Shown here: positions 46,424 to 57,603 of the stretch, piece after piece
Numbering within the stretch: position 1 is the first letter of the stretch
How the letters are laid out: the number at the start of each line of letters is the position of its first letter
Assembly: GCA_013350335.1 (NCBI GenBank)
Contig: CM023535.1
Location: 38,066,069 to 38,130,068 of the forward strand
Origin: Chimonanthus salicifolius
Taxonomy: Eukaryota > Streptophyta > Magnoliopsida > Laurales > Calycanthaceae
Direction: 5' to 3'
Length of the DNA stretch: 64,000 nt
Made by a program: the position numbers and the translations under genes
Notes under the pieces: generated by a model
Database searches by the model: none
Seen by the model: only the letters and a program-made list of their open reading frames with translations
Told to the model about the DNA's origin: nothing

Positions 46424-49400
46424 TGTAACGCCCGCCCCTTTTTCACCCGCTTTCCGAAAATCAGAGTCTATATTTTTTTTTTTTTTCAGATAGAAGAGTG
46501 AGAGAGGGCGCGGACGCCACGACGCGAGTTAAGTCTGAGCTTCTAAAGCCCGACCCTTAACTGGCCAACCCCACGCGTGCGCGGAACTAAGTCCACGAGA
46601 ATGGTTCATGCGTAGGAAGTAAGCTCGCGGATTATAATCATTGCTGAACATGATAATAGAGTCTAATCTACCGGTTTTTAGATAGAAGGGAAGCTACAAC
46701 ATTAAATTACCAACATAACCCCATGTTCATGATTATGTCTCAAAATGTTAATGTACAGAGTGTAATCCAGACCATAGTAAGAAATCCAAAATTATTACAA
46801 TTCAACAAGCTATGCTACTTGAGTTACAACATTTCCAAAATAAAACTTTGATAAACCAAGTAGCCGCTTTCCCAGGCTCCTAAGCTTGATTCCCGTCTCG
46901 TCCACTGTTTTCTCCGTCTCTTGCGTCACCAGCTAGGTTGGAAGTAAGGCGTTAGTCAACGCGCCCAGTAGGACTCCGGGAAGGGCTAGCACAGGGATTA
47001 GTGATAACATGCATACTGATAACAATACTGATAATAATATAATAAAATCATATGATGTATGCCATGCCATGGGTGTCTATGTCATGTGTCCCACCCATCA
47101 TCCACATCATCATAAATGCCATATCCCCCTTGACGGAAAATCCTCGTCAAGGTGTAAACATCCCAAATCATCCCCCTGGATGGCAAAACCTCGTCCAGCT
47201 ATACACAATCACAATTCATCCTTCTTGACGGTAAGGCCTCGTCAAGGTGTTCCTTATGGTACCCCCTTGATGGATGAATCACATCAAGATATCCCCATGT
47301 TTGGTTCTCGGTCGCCCCGACGGAGCATAGTCTCCGGTTATAGCCTATCAGGTTATCCCCATGGCTGCTTCTCGGTCGCCCCGACGGAGCATGGACTCCG
47401 GTTCCATTTCATCCTTCCCCTTTCATATCCCTCCCACGTCATGCAGGAGATGTAGATGCCATATGCCATGTAATCAGTATGATAGTACCAACTATGGCTT
47501 TAATAATCTCATCAATAAAACATATAATTTGATTACCACAAATAGGTCAAGTGAAACATTAATGTTCACATCATAATCTTAAAACCCATATTAAAAACAA
47601 TCATATGCCTACTAAAATAAAACCAGGAAAAATCCATACATAACACATAATCCAAGGCTTACAAAAAGGTAGGAATCCTACCAAATACTGATAACGTCCT
47701 TTTTCATTTTCGTCCGATAATTCGGGTCGCCGTCCGCGTACCGTTGCGATGTACCAATACCTTATTATACATTTCCCAAGTTAGTCTATATCTTATCCAC
47801 GATTAAGTCTCTAACTGATCATAAACCTATGTTAATTAATGATCTTTATCCACATTATAAGATTACCATAATCAGCCCTTATCTTGGCCTCTTTTTCCAT
47901 TGATTTCAACACGTATATAATTCAATCCATAACTGATCTATACACCTAGATCTATTAATGACTTACCAATCATGTCATAGGATCATTAAAATCAGTCCCT
48001 TTAATTTAACATCATCTCCATTTATCCTACCGGATTAGTAGTGTCTTAGAAAATATTCAAAAAACTGTACATTTCAATTCAGTCGACTGAAGTACGAGTT
48101 CAGTCGACTGAATCATGAGTTCAGTCGACTGAATCACAGATTCAGTCGGATGATTTTGAATCAGATCGTCTGTTTGTCTTGCCAGTTCAGTTTCAGTCAA
48201 CTGAAATATACATTCAGTCGGCTGAAACATGGTTCATACCCTTTCAGTCGACTGAATCACAGATTCAGTCGGCTAATTTTGAATCAGGTCACCTGTTTGT
48301 TCTGCCAGTTCATTTTCAATCGGCTGAATTATGGATTCAGTCGGCTGAACTATCAACCATCCCTTTTTGTGTTTAATAAGCATCCCTTCAGTCGACTGAA
48401 TCATATATTCAATCGGCTGAAACTTCCAGAAACTCGTTCTGTCATCAACCACCATTAGTTCAGTCGACTGAATTACTTATTCAGTCGGCTGAAACTCCCA
48501 GAAACTCGTTTCTGATTCGCCTACTATCAGTTCAATCGACTGAATCTTTGATTTAGTCGACTGACTGTTATGTCAGTCTTCTCCATGGCGTATTTTGTAC
48601 ATCCTTACTTCGTGATTTTCCTTAAAACATTACATTTCCATGCTTTATAAATCTTAAATACATAATGCCCTTAATTTATTATCTTTCTTAATCTATCTCT
48701 CCTCTTTTCCCCCATTTCCCATCTCATCACTTGATGGATTTTGGGTCTAAAGCCCACTACACTTGTGGCCATCATTCATTCTGAGAAATGGATTCCATTT
48801 TTAGACTATTAAAACTTAATCTCTTGTTTAGAGATACTTACAATCCGTGATTCTCCCGGTTGTCTCTTGCTCCTCTTGTTCCTCAGCCTTTCTCCTTCTT
48901 CTTCCTCCTTGATACTCGGCCAATGGTGAGCTTGATTAAGGTAAGGTCACCAAGGTTTGGTTCGGCCAAGGTGTAGCAGTTTTGAGAGAGAAAAACGGAG
49001 GTGGGAATGGGAAAATATCTCAAGTCTTGGGTCTTGAGTGGTCAGTCAACCTTGGGTTTTCTTCTTCCCTTCTAAATCTCTTTCTCTTTGGTGTTTTCTT
49101 TGTCTTGCAAGAGGGACGACGGTTTGGAGAGGAGAGGGAAAGAGTGATAAGAGGAAATAGATGGAAAACCATCTCCCATGTAATCTTGGTCTTGTCCCAT
49201 CGACCAAGAAAATCATAAAGGGGGGTATGGCCTTGCATGCCCCCAATTTTAGGGTCATTGTCCCCTTAGTGGGGGGTGGTTGGAATGGGTTTGAGTCACC
49301 ACTCATTCCAATGAGTTTGGTGAGTCAAATAAGATGGAAATCATCTTGACTGACCCTCCCCGCCACCCCCCCCCCCCCCACCCCCCCCCCACCCCTGTAT

Positions 49401-49935
49401 GTGACTTACTCCATTATTTAATTTATTACTTAACTTTGCCCCCTTAATTTTTTTTATAATTTAATTTCTATTCATTTCCCTTTAATTCTTTATGAATCCA
49501 CCCATGGTTGACCAAGTCAACCATGGTGGCCGGCCCCACCAATTCCTTAGTCAATCCACCACCTTTCTCGATAAGATGGAGGTGGGTCCCACTTGATTAT
49601 GTTAGCTTAATCATTTCGTCATTTACCTTAGGGGGGGTTGATTCCAATTAATTAGGTCACCATTGGGCCCATGGCCCAATTAAATTATTTTCTCTATTTA
49701 CCTTAAAGTTTGAATCAATTTTGACCCATTGGGTCCCACATGGTTATCGGGCCCACTTTGGCCATTATTGACCCTTCAAATGAATCCTATCAAATCCATG
49801 GTCCATTGGACCATACTTGGGCCTTTGTCCATATTTTGATCCATTTAACATCCATGACATCAAAATTTCCATTTTTCCATTATTAAAATAAATAATTGCC
49901 AAATATATATTGATTCAAAAATTCGGGCTATTACA
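46424..49935 (-). repeat. D 3' LTR
   Basis: In plus coordinates it opens TGTAACGCCCGCCCC and closes GGGCTATTACA, so the LTR itself starts TGTAATAGCCCGAATTTTTG. It carries CTAAC...CTAG (46933-46954), at least four CTTGACG-type stems (47125-47295), GGAG/CTCC stems, the TTCAGTCGACTGAA array (48075-48560), GTAAGT (48836-48841) and C runs at 49366-49390. Plus-strand frames such as 47009-47455 are antisense and shared with the other LTR only because of LTR identity. Confidence 0.9.
48075..48560 (-). repeat. TTCAGTCGACTGAA array, D 3' LTR
   Basis: About 15 half-units include pairs such as TTTCAGTCGACTGAATC ACA GATTCAGTCGGCTGA. Pairs recur every 50-70 bp with spacers such as TTCCAGAAACTCGTTC. The same array is at 55743-56240 in the other LTR with few differences. 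Confidence 0.9.
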
Positions 49936-50149
49936 ATAGAATCCTCTTTTAAAATTTTCGTCCCGAAAATTCAAGTGAAGTAGGGGTTCTGAACATCTCA
50001 TGTAAAGAGCTCCGGGTAAGCGGCTTTCATCTCCGACTCAAGTTCCCAAGTGGTCTCTTCAATGCCATGTCGTTCTCATACCACTTGACGAACTAAATGG
50101 CACGGTTCTACAATACCCTTTGTCCGCTTCCGATTACTCTGACCGGCTT

Positions 50150-51250
50150 CTCCACATATGTCACATCTTTTTGTATATCGATGTCTTGAACATTCAACAC
50201 ATGAGAAGGATCGGGATTGTACTTTCTTAACATGGATACATGGAATACATCATGTAGAGATGATAATTGTGGAGGGAGTGCCAACTGATAAGCTACTCTC
50301 CCACCCTCTTCTAAATCGAAAATGGCCCCACAAATCTAGGCGACAGTTTCCCTTTCTTCCCAAACCTCATGTGCCCCTTCCGTGGTGAGACTTTTAAGAA
50401 CACTAAGTCTCCCACCTCAAATTCGAGGAACCTTCTCCTTCTGTCGGTATAACTCTTCTGACGGCTCTGTGCAGTGAGTAGATGTTGCCGTATCAGCTTA
50501 ATCTGCGTTGTAGTCTCCGCAACCAAATCCGGTCCAATCAATGCAGGCTCACCGGTCTCTGTCCAACACACTGGTGATCTACACAGCCTACCATACAAGG
50601 CCTCAAATGGAGCCATCTGGAGGCTTGCCTGGTAACTGCTAGGAGAACTCCACCAATGGCAAATGATCCTCCCATCTACCCTTAAAATCCAGTATACACG
50701 CTCTCAGTATATCCTCCAATATCTGTATTGTCCTCTCCGACTGTCCATCAGTCTGTCATCTTGATGGGGAGGAAATGTGCAGACTTGGTCAATCGGTCCA
50801 CTATGACCTTTATCGCATCGTTGCCCTTTGACGACCTTGGCAACCCTGTCACGAAGTCCATGGATGTGTGTTCCCACTTCCATTCTGGCACCGGTAAGGG
50901 TGCGAGTAAGCCTGGTGGTTTCCGATGTTCTGCCTTAACCTGCTGACAAGTTAAGAAGCGAGCAACAAACTCTGCCACATCTTTCTTAAGTCCATGCCAC
51001 CAATAGTGCCTCTTGAGATCATGATACATCTTGGTGCTGCCCGGGTGGATAGAGAGTTTGGTTTGGTGTGCTTCAATCAGCAACTCCCATCTGCAATCCT
51101 TAGGCACATATGTCCTACCTCGGAACATAAGGCCCTATCCTGGTCGTAACTCTTATTCCGGTACCATCTCGCCTGTAGATATCTTGTCCATATCTCCTCC
51201 ATTTCTGGTTCTATTCGCTGTTCCCATTCAATTGTGTCAAGTATCTCTTA
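50150..51250 (-). pseudogene. D integrase remnant with internal deletion
   Basis: Minus-strand reading: a linker (FRGRTYVPKDC), HHCC zinc domain ([10 protein letters not shown] ... CLTCQQVK), HTSMDFVTGLPRSSKG with the first catalytic Asp, and HFLPIKMTD. The text then jumps to [10 protein letters not shown] with the catalytic Glu. The segment containing the second Asp is missing, and the junction (50750-50756) is ACAGACT, a 7-mer present at both ends of the missing piece in E1. Next come SLQMAPFEALYGRLCRSPV and KSYTDRRRRFLEFEVGDLVFLKV. Chromodomain traces follow toward 50150. Confidence 0.88.
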
Positions 51251-52078
51251 ATTACATCAACACCACTCATATCAACCTATGAGTTTCATTCTTGCAGAAT
51301 TTACTCTGTCTCATGTTGTCTCCTTTTTCTCATGAATCCATTTGCGTTCTTATGTAGATTAACGTATTCTATTTCACTTTTACCCGCTACCAAGACATTT
51401 CCCATACATATTCATCCAACATGTTCTTTCGTCTATTCTCTGTGTGAGGTAGCCGGCCAGTACGAGCCCATGCTCAAGTTCTTTGCTGATTCCATTTCAA
51501 CTAGGTTTCTAGCTGCACTCTCCTGGAACTCCATCGGCTAACTACAGAGTCAACTAGCTAGACTAACTCGGCAGGTCGCCCATAGCTTCCCATTCGTGTT
51601 TCACTAGACTCCTATCTTTCCCATTAACTACCTCTCCAAAACTTAGCACCTCTTCATTTGCACATAAGTTACTATATAACTAACCTTTTTTGTTCATAAC
51701 CTCCACGATACCAATATCCGGCATCAATCCAAACCACCATGGGAACCCTCGTCCATGGTTAATAACGATCCATGAATATAACCCTCCTATGGGTATAATC
51801 CATTCATGGGCATACTAATACCTTCGTAGGACTATTCAATCTACCGTAGGGCTAACAGGTCTAACATACTACCCACGCGTCGACTACAAAATCAAATGTC
51901 CATTATAAAACTCACGTGTTAACTTATAGAGCCAACTGTATCTATGGGCGAACTGACATACTCACCAATAACCATCATCGCCTACCAACAGGGAATAATA
52001 CAGTAAGTGTAGTGAACATTTATTGTACTAATAACATACGTGCAGGCAGTAGGTACAAGAGATTAGAATGTTCTCAAT
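51251..52078. other. D internal segment of unknown origin replacing protease-RT-RNase H
   Basis: Between the gag tail and integrase, where E1 and E2 have about 2 kb of protease, RT and RNase H, D has about 0.83 kb with none of their motifs in any frame I can read. It is not obviously LTR sequence either. A plus-strand frame of 69 codons (51332-51541) shows nothing recognisable. ATGGATC- and ATGGGTATAATCC-like inverted words occur around 51740-51810. It may be captured host DNA or very diverged filler. Confidence 0.5.
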
Positions 52079-52639
52079 TTAAATAATGCATAACATGTGA
52101 ACTACAACTACTGCCATACCTTGAACCACCGAATGATCCATTGTCTCTGGAAAAGAAATCGTAGCGTTCAGCTGTCCCGACGCTGTCGGAATAGGTGCCC
52201 TTCCTGTCAGGTCATGTGCTCTAGGCCCCTGTGGCTGAGCTGATCGAGCTAGACAATGGCGAGGACCTCTGAAGTGCGAAGATCTATAGTTCTGAGGACA
52301 CTCACTTTTAAAATGCCCCTGCTGACCACATTGGAAACAGGAACCGCCAGTAGAGGCTGAAGGTCTCCAAAAGTTGGGTCTGAATCTCTTGTGAGGGCGA
52401 AAGGTATTTACCCCACTCTGACCTCTTCGGTCCTGTGTTTCATTTCCATTCAAGAGTTGTTGAATCACGTAAGTGACTAGAGCTTGCACTACGTTTTGTA
52501 GCTCGGGTGTTATCACTGAAATATTCACCCTATTCTGTGTTTCCTCCTGATGAGGTTGTTGTACCTCTTCTTTCGAATGAGGCTGTTGTACTTATTCTTT
52601 CCCACACGGGCATTGTTGGGTTCTTTTCTTCGGAGGCAT
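52079..52639 (-). pseudogene. gag: D gag without capsid domain
   Basis: On the minus strand ATG at 52639 opens MPPKKRTQQCPCGKE followed by a stop. Then VQQPH repeats, VNISVITPELQNVVQALVTYVIQQLLNGNETQ. The text then passes at about 52435 straight to DRRGQSGVNTFRPHKRF, the linker before the knuckle. The roughly 190-residue capsid domain seen in E1 is absent. The CCHC knuckle CFQCGQQGHFKSEC and the DHSVVQGMAVV linker remain, and the DSGASHSF protease motif does not follow. Confidence 0.88.
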
Positions 52640-52840
52640 TTTCCCTAAGTCATAAAAAAATTCACTGGCTTAGTTCCTTCATAATTTCATAAGTTGCATA
52701 TTTCCTTTAGAAGTCAGTTAAACTTCTATCATATCACAAAGGTTGATAGGGTTAAAAATAAACTCTTTAAAATAACAGAACGTACCCACAACCCTTACAA
52801 AATAATCTTCTTTGAATGACCTTTCTTACTACTCCCGAAC

Positions 52841-53330
52841 CTAGCCTTCCGTAGAAGACCCTGCATCATCCTCAAACACCAAAGAACTGTCAGGGCACGA
52901 CATCGATATGTGACCCAGCAGTCCACATGTCAAACAAGGTATTATCCCTGATCTTCCAACATAAGGACAGCTAGTCCTTTCTTTCCCGTGTCCATGTAGC
53001 CCACCAACCGGGCATACCACTTCAAAAGGGTAGGGATAGTATGCGCAGTTGTGCCCCAACCTGGTTGCACAACTCGTACCAATAATCGGGTCCTATTTCC
53101 TTTACCAACTTTCTTATCATCGGAAAATCTCCCACATTCTCTTCAGGAAGAGATACTAAATTCTATCTCTCTTTCTCGGGAGGTCCCTTCTGAAAGTCCA
53201 TGCCAACTTCTATGCTAGAAGCGGACAGCAAATCTATGGGACACCTAGGGGTTCTCTTATCCCATAACTCCATATACTCTCTGTCACTGGACATATCTGT
53301 ATCATAGAATACAATAGAATACACAACCCT
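52841..53330 (-). pseudogene. Extra leader reading frame in D with CCHC knuckle
   Basis: This lies upstream of gag on D's sense strand and is absent from the E1 and E2 leaders. With one stop and one frameshift it reads MSSDREYMELWDKRTPRCPI, LPEENVGDFPMIRKLVKEIG, then a Cys/His-rich part (53080-52860): FEVVCPVGGLHGHGKERTSC and the canonical CCHC spacing CLTCGLLGHISMSC, ending DDAGSSTEG. I do not recognise the family. It could be a fragment of a host zinc-knuckle gene or of another element's Gag captured by D. Confidence 0.5.
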
Positions 53331-53369
53331 CATCCACAGCAGTTTCCAATAAAACCAATCTAGGCGTTG

Positions 53370-53890
53370 GGGATTTTCCTATATATAACACAACGTATTT
53401 TGGGGAAATTTTCCAAATTAGTACACTCAGTTTTGGGAATAACATCCCTAAGTACCAATGCTTGTTCCCTTTGGTGAGAACGGGGAAACTTTCCTACGTT
53501 TGATAAATCCATCACTGTTCCATTAATTGGGGAAAAATTAGATTTGTTTTCTCATTTTGGGGGGAATTTTCCTAAGTATCACTGTTTTTCTTTCCATTTG
53601 GGGGGAAATTGCCAAATAAGTACACTTGGTTTTCCTTTGTTTCTGAGAGGAGAATCTCTAAACTCCTACTGCTTGTTGTTCAACTTGGGGATACTGGGAA
53701 ATACATCCTATTTTTGCTACGTTTGATAAGCTATCACTGTTTCACCAATTCAGGGGAAAGATTTCTAAGTGATTGTACCTTGTTTTGGGGAAAAACTTCC
53801 TAAGTATCAAAGTACCATGTTCTCATTTTCGGGGGAAATAAGCCCTATATTGCTATGTTTGATAAATCCCACTTAGAATGAATTTCTCTT
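53370..53890 (-). repeat. Diverged tandem repeats in D leader
   Basis: Words such as GGGGAAATTTTCC, CCTAAGTATCA and TACGTTTGATAAATCCATCACTG recur four to six times in order (for example near 53397, 53484, 53567, 53718, 53780 and 53842). E1 and E2 leaders contain the same words (ATCAAACATAGC, AATTTCCCC) one or two times, so the leader has been expanded in D. Confidence 0.7.
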
Positions 53891-54078
53891 CCCTTGCTAT
53901 CATTCCCTTTCGTCAGACGCTGTTCTCAGATTGAATACTTCAGTTTGAGTCAATCGAAGTAAGTTAACCCGGCCCCCGTGCTGTGGACTCCGAAGAGTCG
54001 GTCAGTTGGGATTTTTAGCTGCCAGTGAGAGACGCAACCGTCTTAATCATACTTCGAGAGATTCATTCTTCCGATTTT

Positions 54079-54090
54079 GCTCTGATACCA
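54079..54090 (-). other. D primer binding site
   Basis: GCTCTGATACCA in plus coordinates is the complement of TGGTATCAGAGC, two bases from the 5' LTR end at 54093. It is intact. Confidence 0.92.
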
Positions 54091-54092
54091 AC

Positions 54093-57000
54093 TGTAACGC
54101 CCGCCCCTTTTTCACTCGCTTTCCGAAAATCAGAGTCTATATTTTTTTTTTTTTTGAGATAGAAGAGTGAGAGAGGGCGCGGACGCCACGACGCGAGTTA
54201 AGTCTGAGCTTCTAAAGCCCGACCCTTAACTGGCCAACCCCACGCGTGCGCGGAACTAAGTCCACGAGAATGGTTCATGCATAGGAAGTAAGCTCGCGGA
54301 TTATAATCATTGCTGAACATGATAATAGAGTCTAATTTACCAGTTTTTAGATAGAAGGGAAGATACAACATTAAATTACCAACATACCCCCATGTTCATG
54401 ATTATGTCTCAAAATGTTAACGTACAGAGTTTAATCCAGACCATAGTAAGAAATTCAAAATTATTACAATTCAACAAGCTATGCTACTTGAGTTACAACA
54501 TTTCCAAAATAAAACTTTGATAAACCAAGTAGCCGCTTTCCCAGGCTCCTAAGCTTGATTCCCGTCTCGTCCACTTTTTCCTCCGTCTCCTGCGTCACCA
54601 GCTAGGGTGGAAGTAGGGCGTTAGTCAACGCGCCCAGTAGGACTCCGGGTAGGGCTAGCACCGGGACTAGTGATAACATGCATACTGATAACAATACTGA
54701 TAATAATATAATAAAATCATATGATGAATGCCATGCCATGGGTGTCTATGTCATGTGTCCCACCCATCATCCACATCATCATAAATGCCATATCCCCTTT
54801 GACGGCAAATCCTCGTCAAGGTGTAAACATCCCAAATCATCCCCCTGGATGGCAAAACCTCGTCCAGCTATACACAATCACAATTCATCCTTCTTGACGG
54901 TAAGGCCTCGTCAAGGTGTTCCTGATGGTACCCCCTTGATGGATGAATCACATCAAGATATCCCCATGTTTGGTTCTCGGTCGCCCCGACGGAGCATGGT
55001 CTCCGATTATAGCCTATCAGGCTATCCCCATGGTTGCTTCTCGGTCGCCCCGACGGAGCATGGACTCCGGTTCCATTTCATCCTTCCCCTTTCATATCCC
55101 TTCCATGTCATGCAGGAGATGTAGATGCCATATGCCATATAATCAGTATGATAGTACAAACTATGGCTTTAATAATCTCATCAATAAAACATATGATTTG
55201 ATTACCACAAATAGGTCAAGTAAAACATTAATGTTCACATCATAATCTTAAAACCCATATTAAAAACAATCATATGCTTACTAAAATAAAACCAGGAAAA
55301 ATCCATACATAACACATAATCCAAGGCTTACAAAAAGGTAGGAATCCTACCAAATACTGATAACGTCCTTTTTCGTTTTCGTCCGATTATTCGGGTCGCC
55401 GTCCGCGTACCGTTGCGAAGTGCCAATACCTTATTATACATTTCCCAAGTTAGTCTATATCTTATCCATGATTAAGTCTCTAATTGATCATAAACCTATG
55501 TTCATTAATGATCTTTAACCACATTATAAGATTACCATAATCAGCCCTTATCTTGACCTCTTTTTCCATTGATTTCAACACGTATATAATTCAATCCATA
55601 ACTGATCTATACACCTAGATCTATTAATGACTTACCAATCATGTCATAGGATCATTAAAATCAGTCCCTTTAATTTAACATCATCTCCATTTATCCTACC
55701 GGATTAGTAGTGTCTTAGAAAATATTCAAAAAACTGTACATTTCAATTCAGTCGACTGAAGTACGAGGTCAGTCGACTGAATCATGAGTTCAGTCGACTG
55801 AATCACAGATTCAGTCGGCTGATTTTGAATCAGATCGTCTGTTTGTCTTGCCAGGTCAGTTTCAGTCGACTGAAATATACATTCAGTCGGCTGAAACATT
55901 GTTCATACCCTTTCAGTCGACTGAATCACAGATTCAGTCGGCTGATTTTGAATCATGTCATCTGTTTGTTCTGCCAGTTCATTTTCAATCGGTTGAATCA
56001 TGGATTCAGTCAGCTGAACTATCAACCATCCCTTTTTGTGTTTAATAAGCATCCCTTCAGTCGACTGAATCATATATTCAGTCGGCTGAAACTTCCAGAA
56101 ACTCGTTCTGTCATCAACCACCATTAGTTCAGTCGACTGAATTACTCATTCAGTCGGCTGAAACTCCCACAAACTCGTTTCTGATTCGCCTACTATCAGT
56201 TCAGTCGACTGAATCTTTGATTCAGTCGACTGACTGTTTTGTCAGTCTTCTCCATGGCGTATTTTGTACATCCTTACTTCGTGATTTTCCTTAAAACATT
56301 ACATTTCCATGCTTTATAAATCTTAAATACATAATGCCCTTAATTTATTATCTTTCTTAATCTATCTCTCCTCTTTTCCCCCATTTCCCATCTCATCACT
56401 TGATGGATTTTGGGTCTAAAGCCCACTACACTTGTGGCCATCATTCATTCTGAGAAATGGATTCCATTTTTAGACTATTAAAACTTAATCTCTTGTTTAG
56501 AGATACTTACAATCCGTGATTCTCCCGGTTGTCTCTTGCTCCTCTTGTTTCTCAGTCTTTCTCCTTCTTCTTCCTCCTTGATACTCGGCCAATGGTGAGC
56601 TTGATTAAGGTAAGGTCACCAAGGTTTGGTTCGGCCAAGGTGTAGCAGTTTTGAGAGAGAAAAACGGAGGTGGGAATGGGAAAACATCTCAAGTCTTGGG
56701 TCTTGAATGGTCGGTCAACCTTGGGTATTCTTCTTCCCTTCTAAATCTCTTTCTCTTTGGTGTTTTCTTTGTCTTGCAAGAGGGACGACGGTTTGGAGAG
56801 GAGAGGGAGAGAGTGATAAGAGGAAAGAGATGGAAAACCATCTCCCATGTAATCTTGGTCTTGTCCCATCGACCAAGAAAATCATAAAGGGGGGTATGGC
56901 CTTGCATGCCCCCAATTTTAGGGTCATTGTCCCCTTAGTGGGGGGTGGTTGGAATGGGTTTGAGTCACCACTCATTCCAATGAGTTTGGTGAGTCAAATA

Positions 57001-57603
57001 AGATGGAAATCATCTTGACTCACCCACCCCGCCCTCACCCCCCCCCCCCCCCCCCCCCCACCTCTATATGTGACTTACTCCATTTTTAATTTATTACTTA
57101 ACTTTGCCCCCTTAATTTTTTTTTATAATTTAATTTCTATTCATTTCCCTTCAATTCTTTATGAATCCACCCATGGTTGACCAAGTCAACCATGGTGGCC
57201 GGCCCCACCAATTCCTTAGTCAATCCACCACCTTTCTCGATAAGATGGAGGTGGGTCCCACTTGATTATGTTAGCTTAATCATTTCGTCATTTACCTTGG
57301 GGGGGTTGATTCCAATTAATTGGGTCACCATTGGGCCCATGGCCCAATTAAATTATTTTCTCTATTTACCTTAAAGTTTGAATCAATTTTGACCCATTGG
57401 GTCCCACATGGTTATCGGGCCCACTTTGACCATTATTGACCCTTCAAATGAATCCTATCAAATCCATGGTCCATTGGACCATACTTGGGCCTTTGTCCAT
57501 ATTTTGATCCATTTAACATCTATGATATCAAAATTTCCATTTTTCCATTATTAAAATAAATAATTGCTACATATATATTGATTCAAAAATTCGGGCTATT
57601 ACA
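54093..57603 (-). repeat. D 5' LTR
   Basis: This is the second copy of the D LTR, with the same landmarks as 46424-49935: CTAAC/TAG site (54602-54624), CTTGACG-type stems (54793-54962), TTCAGTCGACTGAA array (55743-56240), GTAAGT (56505-56510) and a 22-base C run (57038-57059). Differences from the other LTR are scattered single bases and homopolymer lengths. Confidence 0.9.
55743..56240 (-). repeat. TTCAGTCGACTGAA array, D 5' LTR
   Basis: This matches the array at 48075-48560. It lies between the putative donor (56505-56510) and acceptor (54602), so it would be inside the predicted leader intron. Confidence 0.9.

Larger units (their letters stand above)
46424..57603 (-). mobile_element. Element D: complete, probably non-autonomous gypsy element (minus strand)
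   Basis: Two long LTRs (46424-49935 and 54093-57603, 3512 and 3511 bp) flank a 4.2-kb internal region with a primer site and polypurine tract on the minus strand. The duplication is TAACA (46419-46423 and 57604-57608), taken from the terminal TGTAACA of LTR C. The LTRs are very similar by eye, so D is the youngest insertion in the window. The inside keeps a capsid-less gag and partial integrase but no protease, RT or RNase H. Confidence 0.9.

Noticed and set aside
47009..47455. 148-codon frame conserved in two places (also 54678-55124)
   Set aside because: The two copies are simply the two LTRs of element D, read antisense. The frame crosses the stem-loop region.
49046..49306. 86-codon sense-strand frame in both D LTRs (also 56715-56975)
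   Set aside because: It could be an upstream reading frame in the predicted leader, but it has no recognisable domain, and conservation reflects LTR identity only.
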